Part shown: piece after piece, positions 1-8,507 of the stretch
Layout: each line of letters opens with the position of its first letter
Numbering within the stretch: position 1 is the first letter of the stretch
NCBI GenBank assembly: GCA_004151065.3
Contig: NWUY0300065631.1
Span: 39,009-53,644, forward strand
Source: Larix sibirica
Taxonomy: Eukaryota; Streptophyta; Pinopsida; Pinales; Pinaceae
Direction of reading: 5' to 3'
Length of the DNA stretch: 14,636 nucleotides
The notes under the pieces: model-generated
Databases searched by the model: none
What the model saw: only the letters and a program-made list of their open reading frames with translations
Told to the model about the DNA's origin: nothing
Program-made: the position numbers and the translations under genes

Positions 1-159
1 CTTTGCACCACCAACTCGAATTTATGCATTTATTGGGAATCCTCTCCTTGGAAGGCGTGGACACGTGGAGTTCGTCCTCATGGCACATGGCTTCCCGCGA
101 ACGTTTGGCAGAGGCAATTAATTGAGGTCTTGTCCAAAGACTCTCCCCATTTCTCATGA
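1..159 (+). other. Possible coding tail in the frame of the 169-690 ORF
   Basis: Frame +1 is open from the window edge to a TGA at 157-159. The translation has a protein-like composition rich in Trp and Pro (for example HGTWLPANVWQRQLIE), and the same frame resumes with an ATG at 169. It could be the last exon of an upstream gene, or part of a decayed gene that continues into the next ORF. A second frame is also open over much of the stretch, which weakens the case. I do not recognise a family. Confidence 0.25.
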
Positions 160-168
160 GCGAACAGC

Positions 169-690
169 ATGGCCGGCAGTAGGGAAGCTGTTAAGGAGGC
201 CGAGATGGGTTTTGGCAGTCTTCAGTTGCAGCTCATTGGGAACAGACTGAGCGGTTTAACCTTGTTTCTCCGGAGCGGTGAGGAAAATCATAGTTGCGAG
301 CAGAGTACAGGAGGCCATCAGCAAATAGGCACCATGACAGGAATCAAGGAAGCCATGAACTACCTGAAAGCCAGTGTAGAGGACTTCAAGCTGAATCTCA
401 GGAAGGTTTTTGACGTCCCGTATACAGGCCTCAAGGAGATAAAGGAAACTTCAGAGGACACTCGGTATATTTCACAACAACTAACTTGCCAGGACTCTCG
501 CATCGACGACCTGGAGCAAAATCTGTTTGAGCTCATGGGCAATGTGGATATAATTAAGGAAGAAGTTCTGAAAATGGCCAAAATGACCCAGTGCAGCCAT
601 TGCCAGGAGTCTCCAGACGAAGGTGCGCTGCCAATGGACGAAGTTTCAGTGCATCAGCAAGCTCAGGTTATGCATGGGCTCCAGGATTGA
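169..690 (+). CDS. Hypothetical 173-residue coiled-coil protein
   Basis: This ORF runs from ATG 169 to TGA 688-690 and is the longest open frame outside the LINE. Residues about 112-136 form a regular heptad pattern (hydrophobic residues at I112, L115, L119, L122, V126, I129, V133, M136), so a coiled coil is likely. A second amphipathic stretch lies near residues 63-80. There is a CxxC (residues 142-145) near the C-terminus, no signal peptide and no obvious membrane segment. Plant proteins with coiled-coil tails of this kind exist, but I cannot assign a family. Frame +1 is also open upstream (1-157) and downstream (691-882), so this may be one exon or a retained piece of a larger broken gene rather than a complete protein. 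Confidence 0.4.
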   Translation: MAGSREAVKEAEMGFGSLQLQLIGNRLSGLTLFLRSGEENHSCEQSTGGHQQIGTMTGIKEAMNYLKASVEDFKLNLRKVFDVPYTGLKEIKETSEDTRYISQQLTCQDSRIDDLEQNLFELMGNVDIIKEEVLKMAKMTQCSHCQESPDEGALPMDEVSVHQQAQVMHGLQD

Positions 691-738
691 CCCTCTGTTT
701 CTACTTGTTTTATGTTTTTTTGTTCATTTCTAAATAGC

Positions 739-885
739 CAGTTTGTAAGGGTTTACCCCTACCATGATTTTGAATCTAGGAAGTCTAAAAGAGGAACCGA
801 TAAGTATGATGTAGAACAATTTTTGTCTGCATATTTCCAGCAACTCTCAGAGCTTAGGATGGATGAAGCTCACATTATGTACTGA
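739..885 (+). other. Further open segment in frame +1, possibly coding
   Basis: After the TGA at 688, frame +1 stays open to a TGA at 883-885. From about 739 the translation is charged and protein-like (contains YDVEQFLSAYFQQLSEL). It follows a T-rich tract ending in an AG (about 710-737) that could serve as a splice acceptor, but the phase does not join cleanly to an obvious donor in the 169-690 ORF. It may be an exon remnant, readthrough of a decayed gene, or chance. Confidence 0.2.
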
Positions 886-1290
886 ATGGCTGTGCACAGC
901 CTTTTTATAAATATTCTCTTATGGTTTCGTTTAAAAAGAAAGATTACCATTTTTACCATGTTTTCTTGAAACTTGTTAAATCTTTGCGCTAAAATATTAT
1001 TTTGCCACACATGCACTGAACACCTGTACACCATGATTTATGGTAGTCTAGTAATTTTAGAATGGTGGTATTTCGAATTACATTTTGAGTATTTTGTGGC
1101 TTTGGAAGTTGCTGTATTTGGAATTGGGATATAGTGGTTGGTTTGTTGAAGAAGTCATGACATATATGTAGAGAGGCCTTGAACTTCTAAAATAGTTTGA
1201 ACTTGTTGCTGAAAGACATTAAAAAATGGTGGGCTATGTAACTGTGGAACTCATAAATCTGTAAACTCCTATTACAAAACCCTTATCCTC
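886..1290. other. AT-rich spacer with no gene seen
   Basis: This stretch has many stops in all frames and several T-rich and A-rich runs. It would fit a 3' flank or untranslated region of whatever lies at 1-885, but no polyadenylation arrangement is convincing. Confidence 0.4.
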
Positions 1291-1414
1291 TTTATAAAGT
1301 CTGCAAGATTAACAATTGTCACAAACTCAAATTCATAAAAGATTTGGAAACTTTTATAAAGTCTGCAAGATTAACAATTGTCACAAACTCAAATTCATAA
1401 AAGATTTGGAAACT
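1291..1414. repeat. Exact 62-bp tandem duplication (two copies)
   Basis: Copy one is 1291-1352 and copy two is 1353-1414. Each starts with tttataaagtctgcaagatt and ends with gatttggaaact. Read by eye, the two are identical along their full length, which implies a recent duplication or an assembly artefact. Confidence 0.9.
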
Positions 1415-1723
1415 CTTAGAATAAAATAGGAATATTGATCACATAAACAAGAAGAGTTCACTAGACTTGTCTTGTGGTATTTGGATTAGTTTCGACAACT
1501 ATACTCCTCTTCCCTTTCTTCTTTAGATGACAAGATTTTAAATGTTAAAATTGTATCATCAACCATCTTCCTTCTAAGAGTTGTGAGCCTTTTGTGTAAT
1601 GTGTATCATTATGAAGTAGTGTATTTTCTCATTCCTTAATTTTTGTATGCGTAACTCCCAGATTCCGTTTCTGGTTCTGTTTTCTTTTCTGGTTCGGTTT
1701 CCTGTTTCTCGTTTCTCGTACCA

Positions 1724-2205
1724 GACTCTGAGCGGGTTGGCTCATTGTATGATCAAAAATCAACCTCTGGTTATCTTTTCACTTGGATCTAGAGCTGTAT
1801 CTTGGAGCAGCAAGAAGCAAGTCACCCTTCTGCAGAAGCTGAATACATAACTGTTACAGCAGCAAGATGTCAAGCCATCTAGCTTAGACAAATCTTGCAA
1901 GATCTACATCAGTCACAAGAAAATCCAACCATAATGAATTGTGACAACAATAGCACAATTGCGATGACAAAGAATCCTGTGTTTCATGCGAGAACTAAAC
2001 ACATTGAAATCCGTAATCATTATAGCAGAGAGTGCAGAATGGGCAAGTGCAGCTACATTTTTGTCCAACATCTGAGCAAGTTGCTGGTATTTTCACTAAA
2101 GCCCTTCCAAAGGAAAGATTTGCAGAACTACGAAAACAGCTTGGAATGATTCCCTTACTCATCAAGGGGAAAATGAAAGGAGTCGATGTTCCAATTGATG
2201 ATTAA
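1724..2205 (+). pseudogene. Ty1/copia pol fragment: decayed RNase H and C-terminus
   Basis: This is the 3' end of a copia-type polyprotein, the RNase H that removes RNA from the RNA:DNA hybrid during reverse transcription. Readable blocks in order are QKSTSGYLF (about 1754-1780), SRAVSWSSKKQ (about 1788-1820), AEAEYITVTAARCQAI (about 1832-1880), CDNNSTIAMTKNPVFHARTKHIEIR (first half about 1939-1975) and IFTKALPKERFAELRKQLG (about 2090-2147), ending at a TAA at 2203-2205. These are the standard copia RNase H landmarks, including the acidic D (start), E (AEAEY) and D (CDN) positions. The blocks fall in different frames with several stops, so at least three indels have occurred. No integrase or reverse transcriptase lies upstream: the sequence before 1724 is a pyrimidine-rich run instead. 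No LTR could be delimited downstream. Confidence 0.88.
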
Positions 2206-2602
2206 GCTCATCGGTTGAGCTATAATTAGAATTTTGTTTAGCTATTTTTAGAAAACCGTGAACAGATTTCCATTTTTTCCTCTAAAAGAAGCAATGCGCT
2301 CTATCTTCTTATCTTCGTCTTTTTTTAATAGAGTGTAGCATGTTTTTTGTTATGCAATTTTTGGTAAGAAGCCCCTTCTTGGAGAAGCATATACAGCAAG
2401 ATTTGTAAACAGCGGGGCTTTAGCTTAAAAAGATATAGGGATGTTGTTTTTTGAATACACTATATACTTTGTATTTCAGTTGTCTTTGCTATCTGACTTA
2501 TGTACTGTCTGAGTTATTATACCGTGTCCTGTGTGAAGTTATTCCAGATTTTCATAGTTTAGATCCTTGAACTAAAAACAGAGCATACACTATTTTTTTA
2601 AA
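2206..2602. other. AT-rich spacer, possibly remains of a copia 3' end
   Basis: Directly after the copia stop codon there should be a polypurine tract and a 3' LTR. A purine-rich run (about 2164-2182) precedes the stop, but I could not find a matching LTR copy or TG...CA termini within the window. No gene is seen. Confidence 0.3.
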
Positions 2603-2714
2603 TCTTCCTCCAAATCTGTGCATTAAATCAATCAAACTTTTATGACCTAAACGTTTTTAACTCTTCCTCCTCCAAATCTGTGCATTAAATCAATCAAACT
2701 TTTATGACCTAAAC
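2603..2714. repeat. Two-copy tandem duplication, about 50-60 bp
   Basis: Copy one is 2603-2652 and copy two 2662-2714. Both run from tcttcctcc to atgacctaaac and share caaatctgtgcattaaatca. Copy two carries one extra ctc triplet in the CT-rich start, and T-rich sequence precedes both. From the shared caaatctg onward the offset is 62 bp. Confidence 0.85.
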
Positions 2715-3283
2715 AACGCGTTTGGGCAATTGCTAGTTGGAAATTGGCCGTGCCTGAAAAGCGTGGTTAGTCTGATTAGTAGTCTTTTTGATAATTTTGT
2801 TTAAACATTTGCTTTATTTTTAAACAAAAATTAATATATTTGTAATTTCTTTATATGCCTTGCTAGCGAGCTTCTGTTAATGCCACTGCGTTCTTTTTGT
2901 TAGGCATAGAGTGCCATACATGATAAATAAAGAAAGAAAAAGAGATTTGTTTTCTTTGTAACCCTCCCCATTTATTTTCATATCAATAGGAAAATAAAAA
3001 AATGAAAATTAGATTTAAGGAAATAGATCTGAAAGAACTGGAACTATGGAAATTCACGGCTCGAATGCTGCAGCCGTTAACATTTTCCAGTATTTGAGCC
3101 ATAAAATCAATGAAATAAATGATAGTAATCACTGAACAAGCAATAAGATTGCATTTAATTATTATGCCCTCCAATATCACGCATGCTATGACAAAATTGT
3201 ATGGAAAAAGATGAAAGAATATTTAATTAAAGAATAGGGAAGGGGAGAATCCCCATCACATTGTTTCCCGATGAAAAAGTCGC
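2715..3283. other. AT-rich spacer with no supported gene
   Basis: A 65-codon minus-strand frame (2983-3180) lies here, but its composition is what AT-rich sequence gives and it has no recognisable motif. Nothing else is supported. Confidence 0.4.
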
Positions 3284-3622
3284 CTAAATTCCGATACGGA
3301 GTATCTCAAACATTGAATCGGCTTGAGATGCAGGAACTCGCAGGGCACCAGAAGAGGCGGCCTCGGCCTCAGTTTTGGAGCAAGTTACATTAGAGTGAAT
3401 GCTGTTGTTGGAAGTTGAAGGATGATAATACATGCGCGATGTCTGGGGGCAGTGAGAATTAAACCTGGCAGCGATCCTTATACCCGCATCCACCATTTCC
3501 ATGTATTTCGCCATCTGGGTAGATCCGGCAATAAATGATTTGCTGCTTATATAACAAACGGACTGTAAGAAAATCAGCAGGAGGATCTGGCAGATGGTAC
3601 TTAAGGGATCTGAACGGATCAA
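3284..3622 (-). CDS. Hypothetical small membrane protein or exon
   Basis: This minus-strand frame ends at a stop at 3284-3286. The first in-frame codon used here as a start is TTG, and the frame is open further upstream to about 3765 without an ATG, so it is probably a downstream exon or a fragment. One hydrophobic segment near the N-terminus ([20 protein letters not shown]) would span a membrane. It is followed by a hydrophilic stretch with [20 protein letters not shown] and a Ser/Ala-rich tail. The His/Cys/Tyr-rich stretch looks conserved rather than random and resembles small uncharacterised plant membrane proteins as far as I recall, but this is unverified. GC content is above that of the flanks. 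Confidence 0.4.
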   Translation of the reverse strand: MIRSDPLSTICQILLLIFLQSVCYISSKSFIAGSTQMAKYMEMVDAGIRIAARFNSHCPQTSRMYYHPSTSNNSIHSNVTCSKTEAEAASSGALRVPASQADSMFEILRIGI

Positions 3623-3831
3623 CAGCAGTAGTTCAGGATGTAAGTAATTAATAGCATCAGAAGTCCACCACCGGCAGTAGCAGCGGGCTGCGGGAGGAAG
3701 ACGGCTATCTGGGCTTGAGAACAGATGAATCGTAATCTCAGAATAAGAGAGTATACATGGTCCAAGTTATATACATCGGGGAAAGGTAGGGTTGAATGAT
3801 TTTTCCGTAATTTCTCCGCGTTCTTCCGCAT
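3619..3831 (-). CDS. Hypothetical short ORF overlapping the 3284-3622 frame
   Basis: It starts at ATG 3831-3829 ([19 protein letters not shown]) and ends at a stop at 3619-3621, overlapping the next frame by four bases in a different phase. The basic N-terminus followed by a hydrophobic end ([17 protein letters not shown]) could be the first exon of the same gene, with a pyrimidine-rich splice acceptor near 3698. Alternatively a frameshift separates two halves of one protein. No clean phase-compatible donor was found. Confidence 0.22.
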   Translation of the reverse strand: MRKNAEKLRKNHSTLPFPDVYNLDHVYSLILRLRFICSQAQIAVFLPQPAATAGGGLLMLLITYILNYCC

Positions 3832-4119
3832 TTCTTGCACCGAAAACGCGCTGATTTAGGACAAAGTCCAGGTCGGCGGCAACAAGGAATGTGCCTGAAT
3901 GTTTGTTTGTTGCAACTTGCAATTGATTAAATCGTCAACGGCACAAGATCAAGGCAACTTGCAACAAGTGTCATTATCAAAAACAAGCGAGATGGTGGGA
4001 AAGAACGTTGGTGAAATCAAATTGATGAACTTCAACTAACACATTTTATAACTCGAGTTTGAATTTGGATGAGGTCGAGTTTGAATTCCATGAGTAAAGG
4101 ACAGATCTCTAAAAGAATT

Positions 4120-5150
4120 CTATAAAATCCTCACCTTTTGCTTTTGCTTCCACCAGTTGAGGGCTAATACTTCCAATCTGGACTTTTTTGAAGCCCAGTC
4201 TACAATAACTTTGGAATCACCAAAAACTTTAAGGCTGCTTATATTATGCAGATTTGCAAATAAAAGGAGACCCCAAATGCCAAGTAATTATTCTCTCAAA
4301 TTTGTCCCTATTCCTCCACTCAACTTTAATTCGCAAACATGTGAGTCATCCAACTTTAGAACCATTCCTACACCACAAATACCCCTATGCCCCTGACATG
4401 CTCCATCAAAATAACCAACAGGACCCTGCCATTCATTCAAAGTAGGTCGAACATTTTGAACATAGGAAACTTGAACACCATTATAATTCTCCTTGTATGC
4501 CCCAAAAACCTTTCTAATAACCAGATTCACATCCACAGACCTATTTTCAAACATCACCAAATTCCTATGAAGCCAATTTCGCCAAGTAATATATCAGGGA
4601 AGCTCTTTATGATTAGAAGTTGAAACATTTGCCATCCACCTAGAAAGACTAAAATCAAAAGTCATAGAAACCCAAGAAACATTAATCTTCAACATAATTT
4701 TCACTTCCCTCCAAACCTGCTTTGCAAAAGGGCAATTAACAAAGAGATGATTAATAGTTTCTTCTTCAGAATAACAAAGCAAACACATGTTGGGTCCACA
4801 CCCTCCTTTTTTTAGATAATTGTCCCATGTCAACAACACATTTTTTAACACCAACCACAAAAAACATTTAACTTTCAACTAGCTATTCCATTTCTAGATA
4901 ACTAAATACCACCACCTGTAATCTCCACCCAACTGAGAATATAAGATGGAATCATATGCTAGCTTGGTTGTAACCTACCCTGTAGAATCATTCCATGTCC
5001 ACACTAAAATATCTTCCTCATCAACAAGAAAGATACCACAACGCTCTAAACATTGTATATAGTTCTTCCATTCCTCAACCAAAGCATCAACTAATTGAAA
5101 ATCCCTAGCTTAAACCCTCCTCTTACCACCAACCAATTCATTCCTATGAA
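4120..5150 (-). pseudogene. 5'-truncated LINE ORF2 fragment: zf-RVT and RNase H
   Basis: On the minus strand one continuous reading frame, interrupted only by stops, runs from about 5140 down to about 4160. It covers the C-terminal part of a plant L1-type ORF2: a Trp-rich linker (EDILVWTWNDSTG), the zf-RVT zinc-binding region (about 4880-4690, with MCLLC and INHLFVNCPFAKQVW), then RNase H (GYFDGACQ about 4435; FGDSKVIVDWA about 4210). At least seven stops are present, for example at 4594-4596 and 4288-4290. The latter replaces the expected catalytic Glu of RNase H. The endonuclease and reverse transcriptase are missing, as expected of 5'-truncated insertions. The RNase H differs from that of the + strand LINE (FDGACQ rather than FDGASK), so it belongs to another lineage. 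The exact ends, tail and target duplication were not found. Confidence 0.85.
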
Positions 5151-5225
5151 CCCCAACATGATCTCAAGACCTTATTCCCTTATTCCTCAAAACTTATGTA
5201 GACTTTAGTAGTTACATCATTGCAC

Positions 5226-5297
5226 ACAAGGGGGTCCCTTGTCCCGCAAACAAGGGGGTCTAATACACCAAATTGGTGTATGGCTTGGCTATATAAA
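5226..5297 (+). promoter_or_regulatory. Paired palindromes upstream of a TATA-like box
   Basis: A palindrome with 7-bp arms and a 3-bp spacer (5226-5242, acaaggg/cccttgt) is followed by a second with 8-bp arms and a 1-bp centre (5264-5280, tacaccaa/ttggtgta). The 11-mer acaagggggtc occurs twice (5226-5236 and 5250-5260). A TATA-like ctatataaac follows at 5289-5298. This arrangement fits a core promoter, possibly of a decayed LTR. No coding sequence follows in either orientation, so the role is inferred only from layout. Confidence 0.35.
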
Positions 5298-5299
5298 CC

Positions 5300-5639
5300 A
5301 TATTGGGATAAACCCGATTATGGTGGCATGCGCCTCACATTACATTAAGCCACAAGACATTCATTCCCACTTATACATTGGTAGTAGTTGATCAACATGG
5401 GTGGGGTGGTGATTCTCCATTCATTGTGTAGCTAAGTTTATCTCTATCTTCGAGGGGATAAATTGGAACAAAAAGGAACATAGAATTTACCATTACTCAA
5501 AATAGGAGAACAAATTCTAGGGTTTTAATTATAACACAAACTTGTAGGCCAATTAATCAAGCAAAATGCGAAAGGAAATGTAGAGCCAACACCAACATAA
5601 ATAAGACAAAGGAAAGATCGTCGAAAAACACCAAATTAT
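5300..5639. other. Spacer with no gene seen
   Basis: No long open frame, RNA gene or clear repeat was found. If the TATA-like box upstream belongs to an LTR, this would be transcribed LTR or leader sequence, but no second LTR copy is present in the window. Confidence 0.3.
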
Positions 5640-6030
5640 GCAATGATTAAATGACTTATGGATCACGTTCAGGTTGAAATTACAGAGTAATATATAGTTT
5701 CAAAATGTTGCTCATGAGATCGAACATGCTATAGAGAACATTTAACATGACAATGGGCACTGGCATAATTTACAGAGCAAGAGGTCGACTAGACACCAAT
5801 GTAGGAGGATGAAAACAATGAAGTATTGAGCAGGGAGGGCATCCTATGTTTGTGTATGAGTAAGTGATATATAGTTTTAAATTATTGTTCAATAGACTGA
5901 ATGAGTTATGGGGCACATTCATCTTGAAATGACAAAGTAGGCACCAATAGAATTTGTGGAGTAGGAGTCAAATGAGGCACTAGAGCAAACTTAAAAATGA
6001 AATGCCAAGAAGGGAGGGAGGTAATAATTT
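5640..6030. repeat. Diverged tandem repeat, period about 177 bp
   Basis: Two long copies start at 5686 (agtaatatatagttt) and 5863 (agtgatatatagttt) and can be aligned by eye over most of their length, ending in similar purine-rich tracts (gagcagggagggc and ccaagaagggagggag). A truncated copy precedes them: 5651-5689 (atgacttatgg... to ...acagagta) matches 5901-5939 (atgagttatgg... to ...acaaagta). Identity is moderate and the copies contain small indels. No protein is encoded consistently. Confidence 0.6.
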
Positions 6031-8300
6031 TTAAAATTTTGCACACACTGCACAACTTGCCATGATTGGCCATCACTAGTGGAGGTGCTAACTACCCATT
6101 AGATGTGATGTTGGCACCCTGCACAACAACCATGTGCCACGACATTTATGGTTTAATATAGTGGCAACCATATCAACCAATGATACAGTATCCAACACTC
6201 ATACCTCAACTACCCATCATCAAGTTGTTATTGAAAGGGAGTTGTCGGAGTTTGGTATTGTGTCAGAGTTTTGTTAACTGTGGAGATGGAGGAACTCTTT
6301 GCATGGGTTCTAGCTTGGTTCCATGGCGATGAGTGCCATGTTGGGACCCAATCAGGGATTACATCTATCCTTGTTGATAGTTTATATGCCTTGATTTCAT
6401 TGGATGTAAGGTAGGCATATTTAGCTTGATCGAAGTTTAGTGATAAATAAATAATAGGCCTATGGCCCATCCATCTCACCAACATTTATCCTTTTCAAAA
6501 ATATAAAAATAAAAAAGTATGTATAATTTGCAATCACTATCAAACTAAGATCATGTTTCTTAAGCACTATTCAATAACAAGATTGAACGACTTTGTTTGT
6601 ATTTGGTTTCAAGACTTAGTTTACTTGCTTCCCATAGAACGCCAAGCCCATTGCTAAACCATGAAATGGATCCACTCTACTTGTGTTATGCCAAAAAGAT
6701 AATACACACCCTATATCGTCACTATAGTCACATAGTCTATATGTTCGATATAAGCAAGCCAAAAACATGAGCAGTAACCCTCCTTGTTATACTTTGCTTC
6801 TTAATTAATAGAACCATGAGAATAAATATTTACATGTAATTATGCATGGAATGATGTAGGTGGTAGTTACTACACATTGGATTGGTGATGTATTTCTTCT
6901 ATTGACTTGATATATTGTTTGAATAGATCGTAGTGAATGTAGTGTGACTACCATGCTATCAAAGTGTTTGAACATGGCGTATGCACAAATCCTTGAAACA
7001 CTAGTTCAAGGAGAGAGGTGATATGATCATTGGTGTTCACAGGTTGGAAATTGAGGTACTTAAAAACCAACAATCAAGTAGTATGGCAATATTGTTGTGG
7101 AGGATTGAAGAGGTAATCAAATATACGGTCGGTGTAATTCACTAAAAACAAAATGAACTCTTTGCAGTATGAGTGTGTATGGTCCCTATTGATTCAATTA
7201 ACATCTAGGAAGTGGATTAAATGTTGGTTTCTAGAAGAATGGACCAAACCTCGGGTTGGAATTAGAAACTATAACCAATATTCCTTTAGTCTCATTCCTC
7301 TATCTCCTTTGGTAATGATATGGATGGTTTGTGACATTTCTCTTAAGTGAATTACATACAAGGATAACATCAAAACATAGAAAATATACATTGAACCATA
7401 ATCACGCAGTCAATTAAACACAATATATGATATAATTTAACTTGGAGGAACATGAAGCAAAACATCCAACATCAAATGACTATGCTTGGTCTTCATTGAT
7501 TAACATTTGAGAAATTTCAATGATGTCTGGCTCTTTGGAACATTTAAAAAATTACACGATGGACTTTTCACAACATTCCTCCACTACCCTACCAAATAAC
7601 CCCTTCTCAATTGATGTGCATAGGTGCACAAGTAGTGTTGGCTTTACTAAGAGTAATTAAAAGGCCAAGCATCCCCATCTCTTTACCTCCCCATTTACAA
7701 CACTCTTTCTCTCCCATTTTGTTTTCTTGTTGGCAGTGTTCTCCTTTAGGATTCCTTCTACTTGTGTTCTTTTAATTTTAGCACTCATGCTTGTTGCATG
7801 ACACTTTGTAAGTGAGAGTGGTAGTTGATTGAACTAATGTGAGGCCCTTCACACTGTCAACAACAACATCATATCTCTTCATAATCTCCCTTAGCCAAGA
7901 ACTTCTAATTTTGATGATTGCTTTGTCATGATTTAAAACCATTTATTAAAGTTTTATTTATCAAATAAGAATTTGATATTTATTTACATTTTAGAGTTTA
8001 AATATTTTTTTTATAAACATAAATAAAAAACTGTATTGTTTTCTTTTAGTAATTAAGATATAAAAACTGATTTTCAATTTTATAATAAAATTTCAAATAA
8101 TATCAAATTTTTAAATATATAAGTTATGCTTATTTTATTATATAACAAAAGTTCCATACCTTAATTTTATAATTGTTGAGTTAATTTTAATCTGTAAAAT
8201 TTTGAAGACATAAACATTATATTAAAATGTAGAATACATCTTTTGATTGAAAAACATAAGCATCATTGCATACTAACATTACACACTACCAAGTATATAT
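6031..8300. other. Long AT-rich spacer with no supported gene
   Basis: The largest frames (an 85-codon minus-strand frame at 6228-6485 and a 65-codon plus-strand frame at 7153-7350) have no motif I recognise and look like chance. From about 7930 the sequence becomes strongly AT-rich. No RNA gene, transposon terminus or LTR pair was identified. Confidence 0.45.
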
Positions 8301-8321
8301 AATAAAATAAAATAAAATAAA
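8301..8321. repeat. (AATAA)n microsatellite
   Basis: Four consecutive AATAA units plus one extra A lie in the AT-rich stretch about 65 bp upstream of the LINE target site. Confidence 0.85.
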
Positions 8322-8384
8322 TTGATGGAAAAAAAACTAAAACTAAATAATGCCACTGAATAATACCATTATATCTTGTATCTT

Positions 8385-8401
8385 AACATGAAACCCATAT
8401 A
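8385..8401 (+). repeat. Left target-site duplication of the LINE (17 bp)
   Basis: The sequence aacatgaaacccatata here is repeated exactly at 14455-14471. It is preceded by tctt, so the inferred nick is TCTT/AACA, close to the TT/AAAA preference of L1-type endonucleases. The first two As of the right copy merge with the oligo(A) tail, so the certain shared length is 15-17 bp. Confidence 0.93.
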
Positions 8402-8507
8402 TAGTAACGAATGAATTACGAGCATCGACTTGGTTGAGAATAGGACGCGCACTGAACCGACCTGAGCTTGCAGCTTGCTCCGATCACGACTAGGGCTCGC
8501 CCCCACA
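8402..8507 (+). promoter_or_regulatory. LINE 5' leader and presumed internal promoter
   Basis: This 106-bp leader lies between the target duplication and the ORF1 ATG. It is clearly richer in GC and in CpG (about ten CpG sites) than the flanks. LINEs carry their promoter inside the transcribed 5' region, so this is where one would expect it. No TATA box is seen. The promoter role is inferred from position. Confidence 0.5.

Noticed and set aside
360-581. 73-codon minus-strand frame
   Set aside because: It lies opposite the more convincing 169-690 frame and has no motif.
2371-2421. agcccc/ggggct hairpin with a loop of about 38 bases
   Set aside because: Six-base arms with a long loop are expected by chance; no terminator or RNA gene context.
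3907-3967. Short inverted repeat (ttgttgcaa/ttgcaacaa) and a 10-bp direct repeat caacttgcaa
   Set aside because: Arms of 9-10 bp in low-complexity sequence; no transposon ends or target duplication around them.
4157-4623. Three plus-strand frames
   Set aside because: They are antisense shadows of the minus-strand LINE RNase H and zf-RVT fragment.
6228-6485. 85-codon minus-strand frame
   Set aside because: No family resemblance, no supporting neighbours; chance opening is plausible.
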